The position numbers were made by a program, and so were the translations under genes. Under the pieces are notes generated by a model. That model was not told where the DNA came from, searched no databases, and was given only the letters and a program-made list of their open reading frames with translations. From positions 501,705 through 565,704 of the forward strand of contig NW_005179101.1 of assembly GCF_000350225.1 (NCBI RefSeq): 64,000 nucleotides of DNA. The letters are read 5' to 3'. Shown piece after piece: positions 44,584 through 55,380 of this stretch. The stretch is from Chondrus crispus (taxonomy: Eukaryota; Rhodophyta; Florideophyceae; Gigartinales; Gigartinaceae). Position 1 is the first letter of the stretch. Each line of letters starts with the position of its first letter.

Positions 44584-46626
44584 CTACTGACGCGCCACAT
44601 TCTTCAGCGCATTCAGAATAATGTAGATAGCGTACGCGCCGGGGTCGCCATGGCTCAAGAGCTCCGAACTACGGACCTTCGAGCTCCTACCGTGCTTTGC
44701 TTTTGTCATTGATTTCGTCAGCTCGTATCCCGTGTGGGCTGCTTGAACCGCTTCTTGCAGTGGTTTTCCTTCTGCCAGCACGTCAGCAGCTGGTTTTAAG
44801 GCGTCAACTAGTGTCCGGTCTCCCAATTGAGCACCACCAGCTTTCATCACAGCCCGCGTAGCGTCGGCAAAAGCGGCGCGCCATGAATATTCGGGTTGCT
44901 TATTGAACGACTCCGCAGCCGTGTCAAGAAAGATTGAGGTAAAGCCTCCACTGGACCCTCCCATGGATTCTCCAGTACTAACAGCTAAGAGCTTGAACAA
45001 ATGAGAAGGGTCCCCCGCTGCTGCTGAGTACGCACCACTATCCAAGTCTGCTCGGATTCTGTTACAGGCGCGCTTCACTGCTCAGCCCGGATACATAACG
45101 TATTCGTGGTAGCAGCTCAGATGTCAGACTCATCAGTTGTTCCCCTGTAAGTCGAGCTCAGCAGATAATCAAACACATCGGCTGAAAAAACGTACCTGTA
45201 TCTCCCATGTCGCCATCTCCAGTCTTCCTGTCGAGGGTGGCAAGATCTTCTGCAGCATCCAGCAGGGAAGCAGTGATTGCAGAAATGTTCATTTTCGTTC
45301 CAGGGTCAAGCCCAGTTCTCTTGGTGCTTTTGTTCGCTTCTAGTGAAGTTCTTGAAGATGGCGCTGGAATTACCCGGCGTTCACTCGAAGGGAGTAGAGG
45401 AAATCCACAATCCCAGGCATCCACCGCGGTGCTTGTATGTAGCAGCCGCTCCATGTCACCGTCATCGCAAGGCAACATGAAGCATGATATGGATATTCCC
45501 ACCATCTGCAAGGACGTCATGAACAAACCTTCAAACATGTGCGATTTGTATGTTTGGCCATTGAATACAGGTGCGCCTTTGGAGAAGAGAAAATCAGCAA
45601 CTGCCTTGCGCACAATAAGCATTTCTGTTGTCGGCACCGCGCCAAGGTTATTGACCATCACAGCCAATGCACTACAAGTACTTGTTTGTTTGAGTTTTTC
45701 CTGCAGAGCGACATCTAGATGAGTGCATATCGTTGTCACAACATCGCTCGTGAAGCTAGACATAGCGTTCTTTGGAAATACTTGTTTTTCTACTCCTCCT
45801 TCTCCATGAATGCCCATTCCGCACTCGTCTATGCAGCGAGACAGCAAGTACGTGTTCATTGAGTGCGATGTTAGAACAGTGTAGTCGTGACAATTGTTAG
45901 AGTTTCTGTTGGTCGGAGTTGGAGAAGATATCTTTTCATGAGTAGTTATTAAGTGAATATCCGGCAATGCTTACATTCATTGTGGCCGAGACGCTCGGTA
46001 TCAACTGTGTGCCCTGGTATCGTGCACGGTTCAAGCGCAACACCATAGCTTACAACGCTCTTAGATGCAGTCTCTGCTATTTTGACAACCTCCTTCATGG
46101 GGCGTCCATCGTCCGCTGCAGCACATGCAACCTTGATCACGAATATTGTCCCAGCGATGCCTCTAGGTTCGGAATTGCCTGGCAGTGCCACATCATCACC
46201 GACGACGACAATGTTTACGGGACAGTTAGGATTACTAGCCTTCAAGGCATCGACAGCTCCCCCAAAGTTGAGACGATCACCTTGGTAGTTCATGACTATG
46301 ACGACAATGCCAGATGAAAAGGGCGCGACAGTTTCCAGCAGAGTAGAAATGGCTGGGATAGAAGGTGAAGCGAAAACTGCTCCCGCGACAGCCCCAGCCA
46401 GCATCCCATCGCCAACGTAGCCGCCAGCCATGGGTTCATGCCCTGAACCGCCACCACTAACAACGGAGACGCGCGGAGGATATGCTTTGGCTGCAAGCGA
46501 GGAGCGGACGGCAATGGAATGACCACATGCTGGATCGACGAGGGTGACACGGGAAGAATCCAGGGCGAGACCTTGCATGAGGTCTGGAACGACATCTTCG
46601 GGGTCGTTGATGAAACGCTTCGCCAT
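44584..46626 (-). CDS. DAK: dihydroxyacetone kinase (DhaK-DhaL), 592 aa, three exons
   Basis: This enzyme phosphorylates dihydroxyacetone with ATP, linking glycerol or floridoside turnover to glycolysis. Exons are 46626-45975, 45828-45196 and 45077-44584. The two introns (146 and 118 nt) have GTAAGC...TAG and GTACGT...CAG ends, and the spliced length is an exact 593 codons. The DhaK domain has SGGGSGHEP and, after the first splice, the GMGIHGE motif whose His binds substrate covalently. The DhaL domain has the metal-binding GDGDMGDT at the second splice and MGGSSGG. The total is typical of single-chain eukaryotic enzymes. It lies tail-to-tail with TRAPPC2; transcript ends must overlap or nearly so. 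Confidence 0.94.
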
Positions 46627-47932
46627 CTTGCCCTTGTCTCAACGTTTTAGAGCTTTTGGAGATATGCAGATGGACGAGGGTTTGAGCTGACCGTCTATGC
46701 TGACAAGTCTAGTATTGCAATTGATTAATTCGCTGGTGCTAGGCTGAATGCTGTAATATTTGTCTCATTGGACAAGAGTATCGCCTATAGAGGTGTCGAC
46801 TTTGGAAAATGAGCTCATTTTGAGTGAGCACCATCTCGGTTGAAGAGATTCAAGGCTTGATATGAGCGCTGGTGGTGTTGCCACTGTTTGCACCGTTGCA
46901 GGACCAACCCTGAACAAATCTGCAAGGCCCTTTTTCGTAAATGCACAATATCAACGCACGCGCTTATTGGTTTAAGATGAGATGAGACACCATATGTTCT
47001 AATTTCCATAGCCATCAGCTGAGTGCAACCCCTTAGTCCTACATCATTGTTTTGATCGGAAAGGAGATCGATCTTACATTCAAAATTCTTAAGGCGTGCT
47101 ATGATTTATACAAGCAGCAAGGTCACCCTACGTAGGTTAGATCAGACGCCTGCTGACTCGGTATGTTTACTGGGAGACTTGTGTGACTCAGGTTGCGAGT
47201 AGCTTCTTATGAAACAATATCTCGAGCGGTACAGCGCTTCGCATGTCAATGTCGCTGCCCACATAGATTGCGTCTTTTCGTCTTGTGATGACCTCATCCT
47301 GTAAACGACCCTTTGGTAGGCTTGCAGGTTCACGTGGTGATACTACATGTTTGGCACATGGTCTGTATCTTCTTGCAGTCGTCATTAACAAAAGCGCGCC
47401 TCCGTGTGTAGATGCTGTACTATCATAAAGTCAGTATTGTGAAGCAGTACTATTCACTTCCCAACCCAGTCTCTCATCGCAAAGACCCGATGACTTTCGA
47501 CGACAAGACAATGTTGAATCGCATTCCGCATGATTATGCTGAAGGACCGTGTCAAGTCTCGTCGGTGTGGGTGCTAATGAGGATAACGAATTTCCGGGCG
47601 AAATAGCGCGCGTTGTGGGGCTAGCTCCGCAGGATCCCTGTTCAATTCTAAATGAGCTTGCACACATGACATATCACCACTTGAACAACGCCACGCTGCT
47701 AATTTTGGAGCCGCTCTGTCCGGTTCTCATTGAAGAGGGCGCAGTACAGTACGTCATCGCCTGGCTGTGTCAATGCTTCTGCAAAGCGCATGATAGCGTG
47801 AACTCGCGACTTGTCTTTTTTGTTTCAATCTGAAACTGCAAGAAAAGAAGATACGTCTAAGACCACAATAGGTACAGTACCTACGGATTCGCCACAAATG
47901 GTTCACGAATCTGCACCGAAATGATATCGCAC
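46627..47932. other. intergenic; weak coding-like signal at 47412-47833
   Basis: Two overlapping plus-strand frames (47412-47606 and 47549-47833) read like protein and could join by one frameshift, but no family is recognised and the second lacks an ATG. The rest shows no gene. It includes the DAK promoter and the 3' flank of the PITH gene. Confidence 0.3.
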
Positions 47933-48574
47933 TCACATGCCCATCCCTTGCATATGATTTGCCATCACATCCTTAGCTGCCTTCAGTGGTCTACTTTCGT
48001 AAACCGTATGAACAGCCTCGCGCTTATACTTTGTGAACTCACCCCTCAAGCCGATGTACATAATCCTCGTAACCTCAGCGCCAAAATTTTCGCTGACAAA
48101 CAACCAAAGCTTACTGACATTTTGAAACTTTGTGTACTTTGTTGGATACTCGACGGCGCCTTCTACATTTCGTTCGACAAGTTCCCACGTCTGCACTGGC
48201 GTGGTCTGCTCGGCGTTTCCAAAGTCCATGGTTTCGTTGTTGATAAAAGCGCTCATCTTTGCCGGGTTCTCCACGTCACCACCACCGATGATACAGATCG
48301 ACTTGAGCTTGATGGGAGATGTGAATGGGATGCACATGAGGAGCTGCTCGTCAGCGTCAGAGACCAACATCGGTAGACTGGCATCGCAACGCTGGTGCCA
48401 TGGGCGAAGAACATGCTTGAGGGAATTTGGTTGGGCTTCGTTGAGGCATTTGAGGGCGTTGGTGTCTATTTGCTCATAGAGTGACCAGGCCTCGCCGCCG
48501 CTGTCCTCGCCGTGGTCATGATCGTGGTGCTCGTGGCTGCACCCTCCACCGTGTCCGTGGCCATGGCCGGACAT
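47933..48574 (-). CDS. PITHD1: PITH domain protein (PITHD1-like), 213 aa
   Basis: PITH is the domain shared with the C-terminus of thioredoxin-like TXNL1 and binds the 26S proteasome in that protein. ATG 48574 opens a His/Gly-rich leader (MSGHGHGHGGGCSHEHHDHD), exactly the type of start seen in PITHD1. The frame is open further upstream, but without such a start. Next come LYEQIDTNALKCLNEA, LRPWHQR, the SDADEQLLMCIPF strand and IGLRGEFTKYKREAV near the C-terminus, all family hallmarks. Length matches the usual ~210. The gene has no intron. It is divergent from the AK-NADK gene, with 451 bp between starts. Confidence 0.92.
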   Translation of the reverse strand: MSGHGHGHGGGCSHEHHDHDHGEDSGGEAWSLYEQIDTNALKCLNEAQPNSLKHVLRPWHQRCDASLPMLVSDADEQLLMCIPFTSPIKLKSICIIGGGDVENPAKMSAFINNETMDFGNAEQTTPVQTWELVERNVEGAVEYPTKYTKFQNVSKLWLFVSENFGAEVTRIMYIGLRGEFTKYKREAVHTVYESRPLKAAKDVMANHMQGMGM

Positions 48575-49025
48575 GTCGAATCTCAGGCGTGCTCCAGTTG
48601 TCGTCAACAACCTTGGATGGAAAATGAGGTACATGCCAACAGGATGGCCAGGTGCTGAAGAAGGGTTTCGTGAGTACAGGAGCTGGAAGTACACTTGTAC
48701 ACGTGGGTAACGAGGTGTAATGAAAGTCGAAATGGTGCCTTACAACAACTCTCGTCCTCCGCGGCGTTTTCGCACAAAGATCATTTCAGATTCTGGACAT
48801 TGCTCTGTGCATGAATGGTATGATGCCACTTGGAAGATATAGTCTCACTGCTCCTCGCGTACAACCTCACAATCTTTACACGTCTTGCGCCAATCTATGA
48901 ATCTTCTTTCAACCATCGGTTCTCCAGGATTGCGTTCGGTTATCCCCATCCTCCCAACCCCCATCCCAACGCGTTTCTTTACTCACTGACCATTGAGCAT
49001 CTATTGAGCACGTGCTTACCCAGGT

Positions 49026-51275
49026 ATGGCAGTTCATCATCCTAAACCAGCCGCCACAATGGAAGCCTTCGCTCATTCGACCCCGCTCCTCTCCAGCAGC
49101 GCCGTTCGTGACCTCCCAACCCGCCTGCACCCTTCGCACCGCCCTTTGCGCGCCGCCCTCCCCCGCCGCCGCCGCCGCCAACCCCCGAGGTGCGAGGCCT
49201 CCACTTCTTCAGCCTCCAATTCGTCAGCCTCCAATTTATCAGCCTCCAATTCTTCAGCCTCCAATTCTTCAGCATCCAATTCTCCCCCGGTACAAGGCGC
49301 CCCCGGTTTCGTCTTGTGGGGCCCTCCGGGCTCCGGAAAGAGCACGCTATGCGAGTCATTGAGCAACTCGCACGGCCTGGTCCACATCTCGACCGGTGCG
49401 CTTTTGCGAGCACACGTTCTCTACGAGACCGATTGGGGCGTAAAGGCCCGCCCTTTCGTCCGCGCAACCGCCCCAGTCCCAGACGACATAGTCATCCCCA
49501 TGGTTCTGGAGCGCTTGCGTCAAGTCGACTGCGCCGACCGCGGGTTTTTGTTGGACGGCTTCCCCCGCAACAACCATCAACACGCCGCCTTGACAGAGGC
49601 CGGCTTTGATTATAGCGTGGCATTCATGTTGCATGCCCCGAGGGATACGCTCAGCAGAAGAATTCGCTACCGCCGTCTCGATCCCGAGACCGACTCTTTG
49701 TATAACCTCAAGCTTAGGCCGGCGGATAGTCAGGAGGTGCTCGAGCGGCTCGTCGTGCTGGACAAGGATCTTGGCGCGAATGTCGCAGAGTTGTTCGCGA
49801 CGTACGGGAAGAATACCGCGGAAATGTACGACCACCTCGCGTCTCGCGCTGCCCGCGTCGATGCGGACCGCCCGCTGGAGGAGATTTTGGAGGATATCGC
49901 GACCGAACTAGAAGTGAAGGGTGTAAAGCGGCAGAGTGAAATTGGTGAACTGCCGTCAGCGAGGGTTTCCCCGATGGTGGCTACACCACCTAACGTACTT
50001 GGCCGGCCTAGTTCGATAACTGAGCAAGATCTAAAGAGCGCCGATTCTACTAATCGTCCGATTTCTGCAGCCGCTGCGATGAGAGCGCAAGCAGGTCTTG
50101 GTCAACTTGATCTGAAGGAAGGCAAAGGGGGGCAGGGTGTCAAGTCACCGATTACATTGATACGATGTGATGGGTACATGTGCGAGCGAGAGAGTGTGGA
50201 GGGAAGTCATATTGCATTTAGGGGCGCTGCGACCGAGCAAGTCATGCTCGTCTGGAATAAGGATCCGAAGACTGTCCTGTTGCTTGCGAAGAGGGGTCCC
50301 GCTTTGATGGGAAACGTGCTGGAAGCAGCCCGGTATTTTCTGGAGGTGAAAAAGTTAAACGTTATCGTCGAGCCCCAGGTGCAAACTCAGGCAATCGCCA
50401 ATGGTTTGTACCTCGATACGTTTTCCTCGACCAAATCTCTACATGAGATTGTGGATTTTGTTGTCTGCCTCGGGGGAGATGGGCTCATTTTGCATGTATC
50501 TTCACTATTCAAACAAGCCGTCCCACCCGTGATCAGCTTTAATTTGGGGAGTCTCGGCTTTTTGACTCCATTCCAGTACGACCACTTCCGCACCGAAGTT
50601 GAGGATGTGATGAAAGGTAATTGCAACCTGAGCCTACGCATGAGACTAACGTGTCGAATTGTGCGGGGAGATGAAATTCGAAAGGAATTTGAGGTTCTCA
50701 ACGAAGTTGTGGTTGACAGAGGCTCTTCGCCCTATTTATGCAATCTGGACTGCTTCTGTGATGGAAAGTACATAACGACAGTACAAGCGGATGGAATCAT
50801 CATGTCAACCCCAACAGGTTCAACGGCATACTCAATGTCTGCTGGAGGGTCTATGGTACATCCATCAGTGCCTGCAATCTTGTTCACACCCATCTGCCCA
50901 CACAGTCTATCTTTCCGACCGATCGTATTCCCAGATTCTGCAAAGATTAGAATACAGATATCCGAGGAGGCACGATCACATGCATGGGCGTCGTTTGATG
51001 GGAAATCAAGACAGCAGTTACAACGAGGAGATAGCATGATTATTGAGATGAACTTGTACCCAGTTCCTACCGTTAATAAGACGGATCATACTGGGGACTG
51101 GTTCCAGTCTTTGGATAGGGCGTTCAATTTCAACAGTCGGGCCATTCAGAAGAGTCTGGAGCCGCAGCATCCACCCAAGCGGCCGCCAGTTCGCCCTCCT
51201 GCTACAGGGAATGGAGCCCTGAGTGAGGAGTTTGCAATGGACGGAAATGCAGAGCATGAAGTAAAGAGTCTGTAG
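49026..51275 (+). CDS. adenylate kinase-NAD kinase fusion protein, 749 aa
   Basis: One uninterrupted frame encodes two nucleotide kinases. The N-terminal ~90 residues are Ser/Arg-rich with few acids, like an organelle (plastid) targeting peptide. They contain five SSASN-type repeats. The adenylate kinase domain (about 95-300) has the P-loop GPPGSGKS, STGALLR, DGFPRN and a short-lid RRLDPET segment. The linker is about 70 residues. The NAD kinase domain (about 375-700) has CLGGDGLILH, NLGSLGFLTPF, the NEVVVDRG motif near 558 and TPTGSTAYSMSAGG near 595. The enzyme would interconvert AMP/ATP/ADP and make NADP from NAD. ATG 49026 is chosen; a second Met at 49059 is possible. All catalytic motifs look intact. 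A decayed partial copy lies at 52950-53335. Confidence 0.93.
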   Translation: MAVHHPKPAATMEAFAHSTPLLSSSAVRDLPTRLHPSHRPLRAALPRRRRRQPPRCEASTSSASNSSASNLSASNSSASNSSASNSPPVQGAPGFVLWGPPGSGKSTLCESLSNSHGLVHISTGALLRAHVLYETDWGVKARPFVRATAPVPDDIVIPMVLERLRQVDCADRGFLLDGFPRNNHQHAALTEAGFDYSVAFMLHAPRDTLSRRIRYRRLDPETDSLYNLKLRPADSQEVLERLVVLDKDLGANVAELFATYGKNTAEMYDHLASRAARVDADRPLEEILEDIATELEVKGVKRQSEIGELPSARVSPMVATPPNVLGRPSSITEQDLKSADSTNRPISAAAAMRAQAGLGQLDLKEGKGGQGVKSPITLIRCDGYMCERESVEGSHIAFRGAATEQVMLVWNKDPKTVLLLAKRGPALMGNVLEAARYFLEVKKLNVIVEPQVQTQAIANGLYLDTFSSTKSLHEIVDFVVCLGGDGLILHVSSLFKQAVPPVISFNLGSLGFLTPFQYDHFRTEVEDVMKGNCNLSLRMRLTCRIVRGDEIRKEFEVLNEVVVDRGSSPYLCNLDCFCDGKYITTVQADGIIMSTPTGSTAYSMSAGGSMVHPSVPAILFTPICPHSLSFRPIVFPDSAKIRIQISEEARSHAWASFDGKSRQQLQRGDSMIIEMNLYPVPTVNKTDHTGDWFQSLDRAFNFNSRAIQKSLEPQHPPKRPPVRPPATGNGALSEEFAMDGNAEHEVKSL
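49206..49280 (+). repeat. five 15-bp coding repeats in the leader of AK-NADK
   Basis: The unit TCTTCAGCCTCCAAT is repeated five times with few changes and encodes Ser-Ser-Ala-Ser-Asn-type pentapeptides between the presumed targeting peptide and the adenylate kinase. Confidence 0.9.
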
Positions 51276-52949
51276 AGGTCGTGGGCTGTAAAGAATTACT
51301 ATTTTAAAGGGTTCTAAGAATGTTCCAGGCTTGTTACGCTTGTCATCGACGTCACGAAAGGTCGCAACGAACGCTACACGTGCGCTCGAAACCGTTTGCT
51401 TCGTAGCGTAGCGCAGGAGGAAGGAGGGCGCAAGTCAAATCTCATGATGCCTCACGCTCGAGAGTTGTTCCCTGGTGCCAAGAAGCGAAACCCCTTCCAT
51501 CTCCCTTTTGCAGCTATCCTACATCGGCGTGCTACTTGCCAATGCTGCAAGCGTCCCTTTTATGCCCCTCGATCAAACCCCCTTTAACAGCGTTCAACAG
51601 GCATACCAACCCATAATAGTATGGTCAAACTTCCTCAATGGTTTATGTTGTTCCACTCATGCGATTCACCTGGTCTGTCACAGACATCGGTAGGGTCTTT
51701 TAAAGCCCGCCCAGTACAGTTTCGTTTCAAGTCACTAACTCGCGCCTCGCCTTCTCTGTCGAGGTTCCAACCATTTTCTCATCGTGGAGCCGATTCAGGT
51801 CACGAACAGCGCACAGTTTGCGCTCCCGCGCCTATTCACTGGATGTCTGCATGTATTGGCAGACGTATTCTGGTCGCCAAACCAGCCTCTGAGTTTCCAC
51901 TCTGCATCCAGAAAACCGTAATGCGACATTCATGCTATCATGCTATCAGCTTGCTGTAGCATTGCTTAGGACAATCCAGACTCCACCTGACAGAGTAGCT
52001 GTAGCCGATCCGTTTCGACTGCTGTCCGTAGCATAACATTTGGTTCTGCGTCTGACATGATTATCGCTCACGTCGGGATTATCCTTCATAGGACTGTGCC
52101 CTGCCTGACATTCGGATGCCCATTCAATTTCAAAAAAGCTGATGATAAGCTCATGACCGTGCAGGCCTTCATCTCTGTTCCTCGATGCGTGCTCTTCGCG
52201 ACTGTTTGGCGGAACAATTGCATCCTCCGTTGCCCCTTACCGCCTTCATACCTATTTGGCACGATGTCGTAGTTGTTGTCCTCCATTTCATAGAAAGCTA
52301 ACGAGGACAATGCTTGTATTGAATCACGTCGAGGTAAGCGCCTTACTTGTGATTCTCATTTTCTTCCTCCTCACTTTTGGGATCATACGTATCTGGATGA
52401 TAGGCATGCTAACCAGCAGGAAAGATTTGATGCCTCATGCGAACACGTACTGTACACCGTAGTATACTGAGACATCCAAGTCCATGTGCATCATCCAAGC
52501 TCATGCGCATCATTCAAGCGTGTAGTTTTTAGAGTTACTCCAACCATAGCGAGTCTCAGTATAGTTGCCATGCGGCATCCAAACAAGGCAGTTCCGACTA
52601 CAGCAGCTGGGCTCTGCTTGGGATTATCACTTGCGTAGCCTGTCTCAAATATCTAAATCAGATGACCAGTACAGTATAATGTAGTTTAGTGTCCAAAATC
52701 ACATTTGAGATTGTCTTCGTATGCTGTTCACGCACCATGCTCTTATCGTTGGTGAAGGCAAAGCAAAATATCCAAAATATACACAGGATCATGTTAGATA
52801 TAGTACACCATGGAAGCGTTGCCTAGATTTTAAAGGATAACTCTCCTTAACCCAATAGCTGCTCTCACAGATCCTGCGGAACCTTGATCAGACTGCTCAA
52901 CAAATCACTGCGGTGGCGTTTTATGCTCCACAAGACCCTCGCCGAAAGC
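51276..52949. other. intergenic, no gene recognised
   Basis: Short frames only. I see no similarity here to the neighbouring AK-NADK gene. Its decayed copy starts just after this stretch. Confidence 0.45.
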
Positions 52950-53335
52950 CCCCTCACAACAGTGAGTCAACATGTGCAACTTGCGGAAGTTCTGACTGCA
53001 ATCCAAATAGAAACTGAGGTTGTCAACAAAGTTTGGGTCAACAGCGATCCTTCGCCTCATTTATGCCCATTGGACTAACCCTGTGAGGGGGACTACATTA
53101 CGACAATAGAAGCAGACGGGGCCCTTAGTTGAACCCAGTTTCTACGACGAAAAAGACGAATCACCGTGCGGATTGTGATAATCCATCGGATAAGGGGTTC
53201 AATTAAACAAGCGGGCCCTCTACCCTCGTCTAAAGACGCAACCTCTACCCACGGGGCCGGCAGTTCGACCTCCTGCTGTTTGGATTGGAGCACCCAGTGA
53301 GGAACTTTGGAAGGGACCAGGATAAAGAGCAAGAG
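52950..53335 (+). pseudogene. decayed partial copy of the NAD kinase domain
   Basis: Base-level similarity to the AK-NADK gene 3' part is plain. GAGGTTGTCAACAAAGTT matches the gene's NEVV region, followed by TTCGCC..TATTTATGC and TACATTACGACAATAGAAGC. After a deletion of about 230 bp, which removes the TPTGSTAY motif region, it resumes at ACCCAGTTTCTACG (gene ACCCAGTTCCTACC). It continues through the CCGCCAGTTCGACC-type Pro-rich tail. The frame has stops, including TAA 53076-53078, where the gene has Cys. The copy is on the same strand, about 1.7 kb downstream, so it is the relic of a tandem or dispersed duplication. Confidence 0.8.
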
Positions 53336-53427
53336 ACGTAAAAAGTTTCAGGGAGGTGATATGTGTGAAGGTATTGCACAGAGCTCAGAGAGGATAGGGG
53401 ACTTCTCTACACATACAAATACAAGTA

Positions 53428-53920
53428 CAGGGGGGGTCGCGCAATAGTGCCACTTTGAGTAGTGCTTCCCACGCATTAGTGCTATGCAAAACGCCTTGGC
53501 ACGGTTATCATACTTCCTACACGTGTTCATACACGTGTGCCCGCTGCACATGTCGCACAGCACGTAGCGCCGCATCACGCACAGCGGGCACGGAATCTGC
53601 TCCTTGACTTTGGCAGAGAACATCTGGGGGGGCGCCGCAGGGGGGGAGGGGTAGAGCGAGTGCAAGGGAGAAGAGAGCGGACAGGGGGGGAGGCAGGGAC
53701 GTATGCAGCTGTCGCCTATTGAGAGGTACAGTAGAATTCCTCTTCAAAGCCTGGCATCTCTGATCGCTCGCTTCCAGGACATGTCCTGTTTGAAGCGAGC
53801 GATCAGAGACAACTGTATGTAAATGATTGTGTTTTGGCGCTTTCAGTATAGTGCCATTCACGCAATAGTGCCATATGTCGAGGTCTGTTCCGGTATAGCA
53901 CTATTGCGTGGGACCCCCTG
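53428..53920. mobile_element. Tigger-like MITE A, 493 bp
   Basis: The ends CAGGGGGGGTCGCGCAATAG and, reversed, CAGGGGGTCCCACGCAATAG are inverted repeats flanked by TA (53426-53427 and 53921-53922). The pattern recalls Tigger ends. A minus-strand frame with Cys-pairs (53348-53665) overlaps but is not assigned. Confidence 0.65.
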
Positions 53921-54616
53921 TATTTTCTCTTTTTCTTTATCACAGAATATGAGGGGGGGCATACACTACAGTATCTCATACTGCAGATTTTTAGCTTACA
54001 CTTGGCGGGGGTGGGCGGTGTCAGCAGCATGGACCAGCATGCGCCCATTACGAATGCAAGTCATACTGGACAGTACGCCTTCGTTTTCTCGGGTCCGCTG
54101 GTGAGCGACTGCATCTGACGTGCATGTGTTTATCTTATTAGCGTGATAGGGTAGCGTTTTGCGCCTTAATTATCACTGTTGCCAAGCAGGGAGATACTTC
54201 TTTTTTTTACGGCAGTGGAGGACAGCATCATACAAGTGTAAGTCTGATGTAAAAATGATATGAAGGTACGTGGAGTTGCTAAAAAAAGAAGTGGAGAGCT
54301 TCCTGGAAGTTTGCAGCGCCCAGAAAGGAGAAACGGCCGATGTTCTTTCCGGAAGAGAAGATTGTTCCAGAAAGGTATACTGCGAAGAAGGAGAACAAAG
54401 GGTTTGGGTATTGTTGTGTCATGGCAGGCGAGGAGCGGTCCGTTCAAAAGCTAGGACAGGTGCGCATGCTAATTGGGTGCAATCAAGAGAAATCGAAACC
54501 GCGTTGGTCAGAGCAGAGATGACGACGTCTATGGAATGTGCTAGACTTTTGAAAGGTGGGCAGTGCTGCGCAGACATAGGGCCGTAAAAACAATAAGGAA
54601 CGAAATCAAAAAAATA
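53921..54616. other. intergenic, no gene recognised
   Basis: Short overlapping frames without domains. This region holds the 3' flank of tRNA-Glu, including its T-run terminator at about 54608-54614. Confidence 0.4.
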
Positions 54617-54688
54617 TTCCCCCACGGGGAATTGAACCCCGGCCTCCCGAGTGAGAGTCGGAAATCCTAACCACTAGACCATAGGGGA
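54617..54688 (-). tRNA. tRNA-Glu(CUC)
   Basis: The minus strand folds as a full cloverleaf. The acceptor pairs TCCCCTA with TGGGGGA. The D-arm contains GTCTAGTGGTTAGGA. The anticodon stem-loop CCGA-CTCTCAC-TCGG gives anticodon CTC. The T-arm is CGGGG-TTCAATT-CCCCG. Discriminator A is followed by seven T, a Pol III terminator. There is no intron. Confidence 0.93.
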
Positions 54689-55269
54689 GCGCCGCACTGG
54701 AAGTGCCGCAACAAATCTGTCCGATGTGGATTTTTCACTGAATTTATATTTGTCTATTAAGTATGATAACCAAGTCCATCACGGCGAATATGATTGGCTA
54801 GAAACAGGTAGAGTTTATAATAGCACATTCCTAAGCGAGTTTTGATTGGCTGAGCTGTGGAATACACCGTTAGAAAGGAATATCTGCAGCGGGCCAATGT
54901 CTTCTACACTGTACTGCACTCGTGCCTCACGCGAGTACTTCTGTACCTTGGGCATTGCTGGTACTGACACCTGGCACATGTGGCCGAAAGCAAGAGCAAC
55001 TCACTGGCACATCATCATTGGATGCAGAGCATTTGTGAGGGCAATTCGTCTCTCCCAGCCCATTTCTCTTCTTTCTAACCCACAACGTGCCTGCACGACG
55101 TCACGCACAGCATGTCCCATCCTCCAATACTCTTCGTCGACTTTCCAGCTCCACTTTGCACCCCACATGCGATCCCGCTGGTGATGACTCAGTTTCGACG
55201 TCGCCGTCTGCACTCTGCATGCCATCGATGTGAGCATGGCTGCTGTCGATACACTGCTCGCTTTCTTCC
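54689..55269. other. intergenic, no gene recognised
   Basis: Upstream region of tRNA-Glu and of the first glutathione S-transferase gene. I see no coding signal. Confidence 0.45.
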
Positions 55270-55278
55270 TATATAAAG
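55270..55278 (+). promoter_or_regulatory. TATA box of GST copy 1
   Basis: TATATAAAG lies 103 bp before the ATG, leaving a plausible 5' UTR of about 75 nt. The second GST has a weaker TACAAATA at a similar distance (about 57733). Confidence 0.65.
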
Positions 55279-55380
55279 CCAGGGCACACACCCTCCCCGT
55301 CCCTTCACATCACTTCCTCATCGACTTCCCAAAGGACTACCATCCCACCTCGTATTTCCGTCACTATCTCAACCATCAAA

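Noticed and set aside
53348-53861. Cys-rich minus-strand frames inside Tigger-like MITE A
   Set aside because: The Cys pairs hint at a zinc site, but the frames begin or end in element termini and no family could be recognised.
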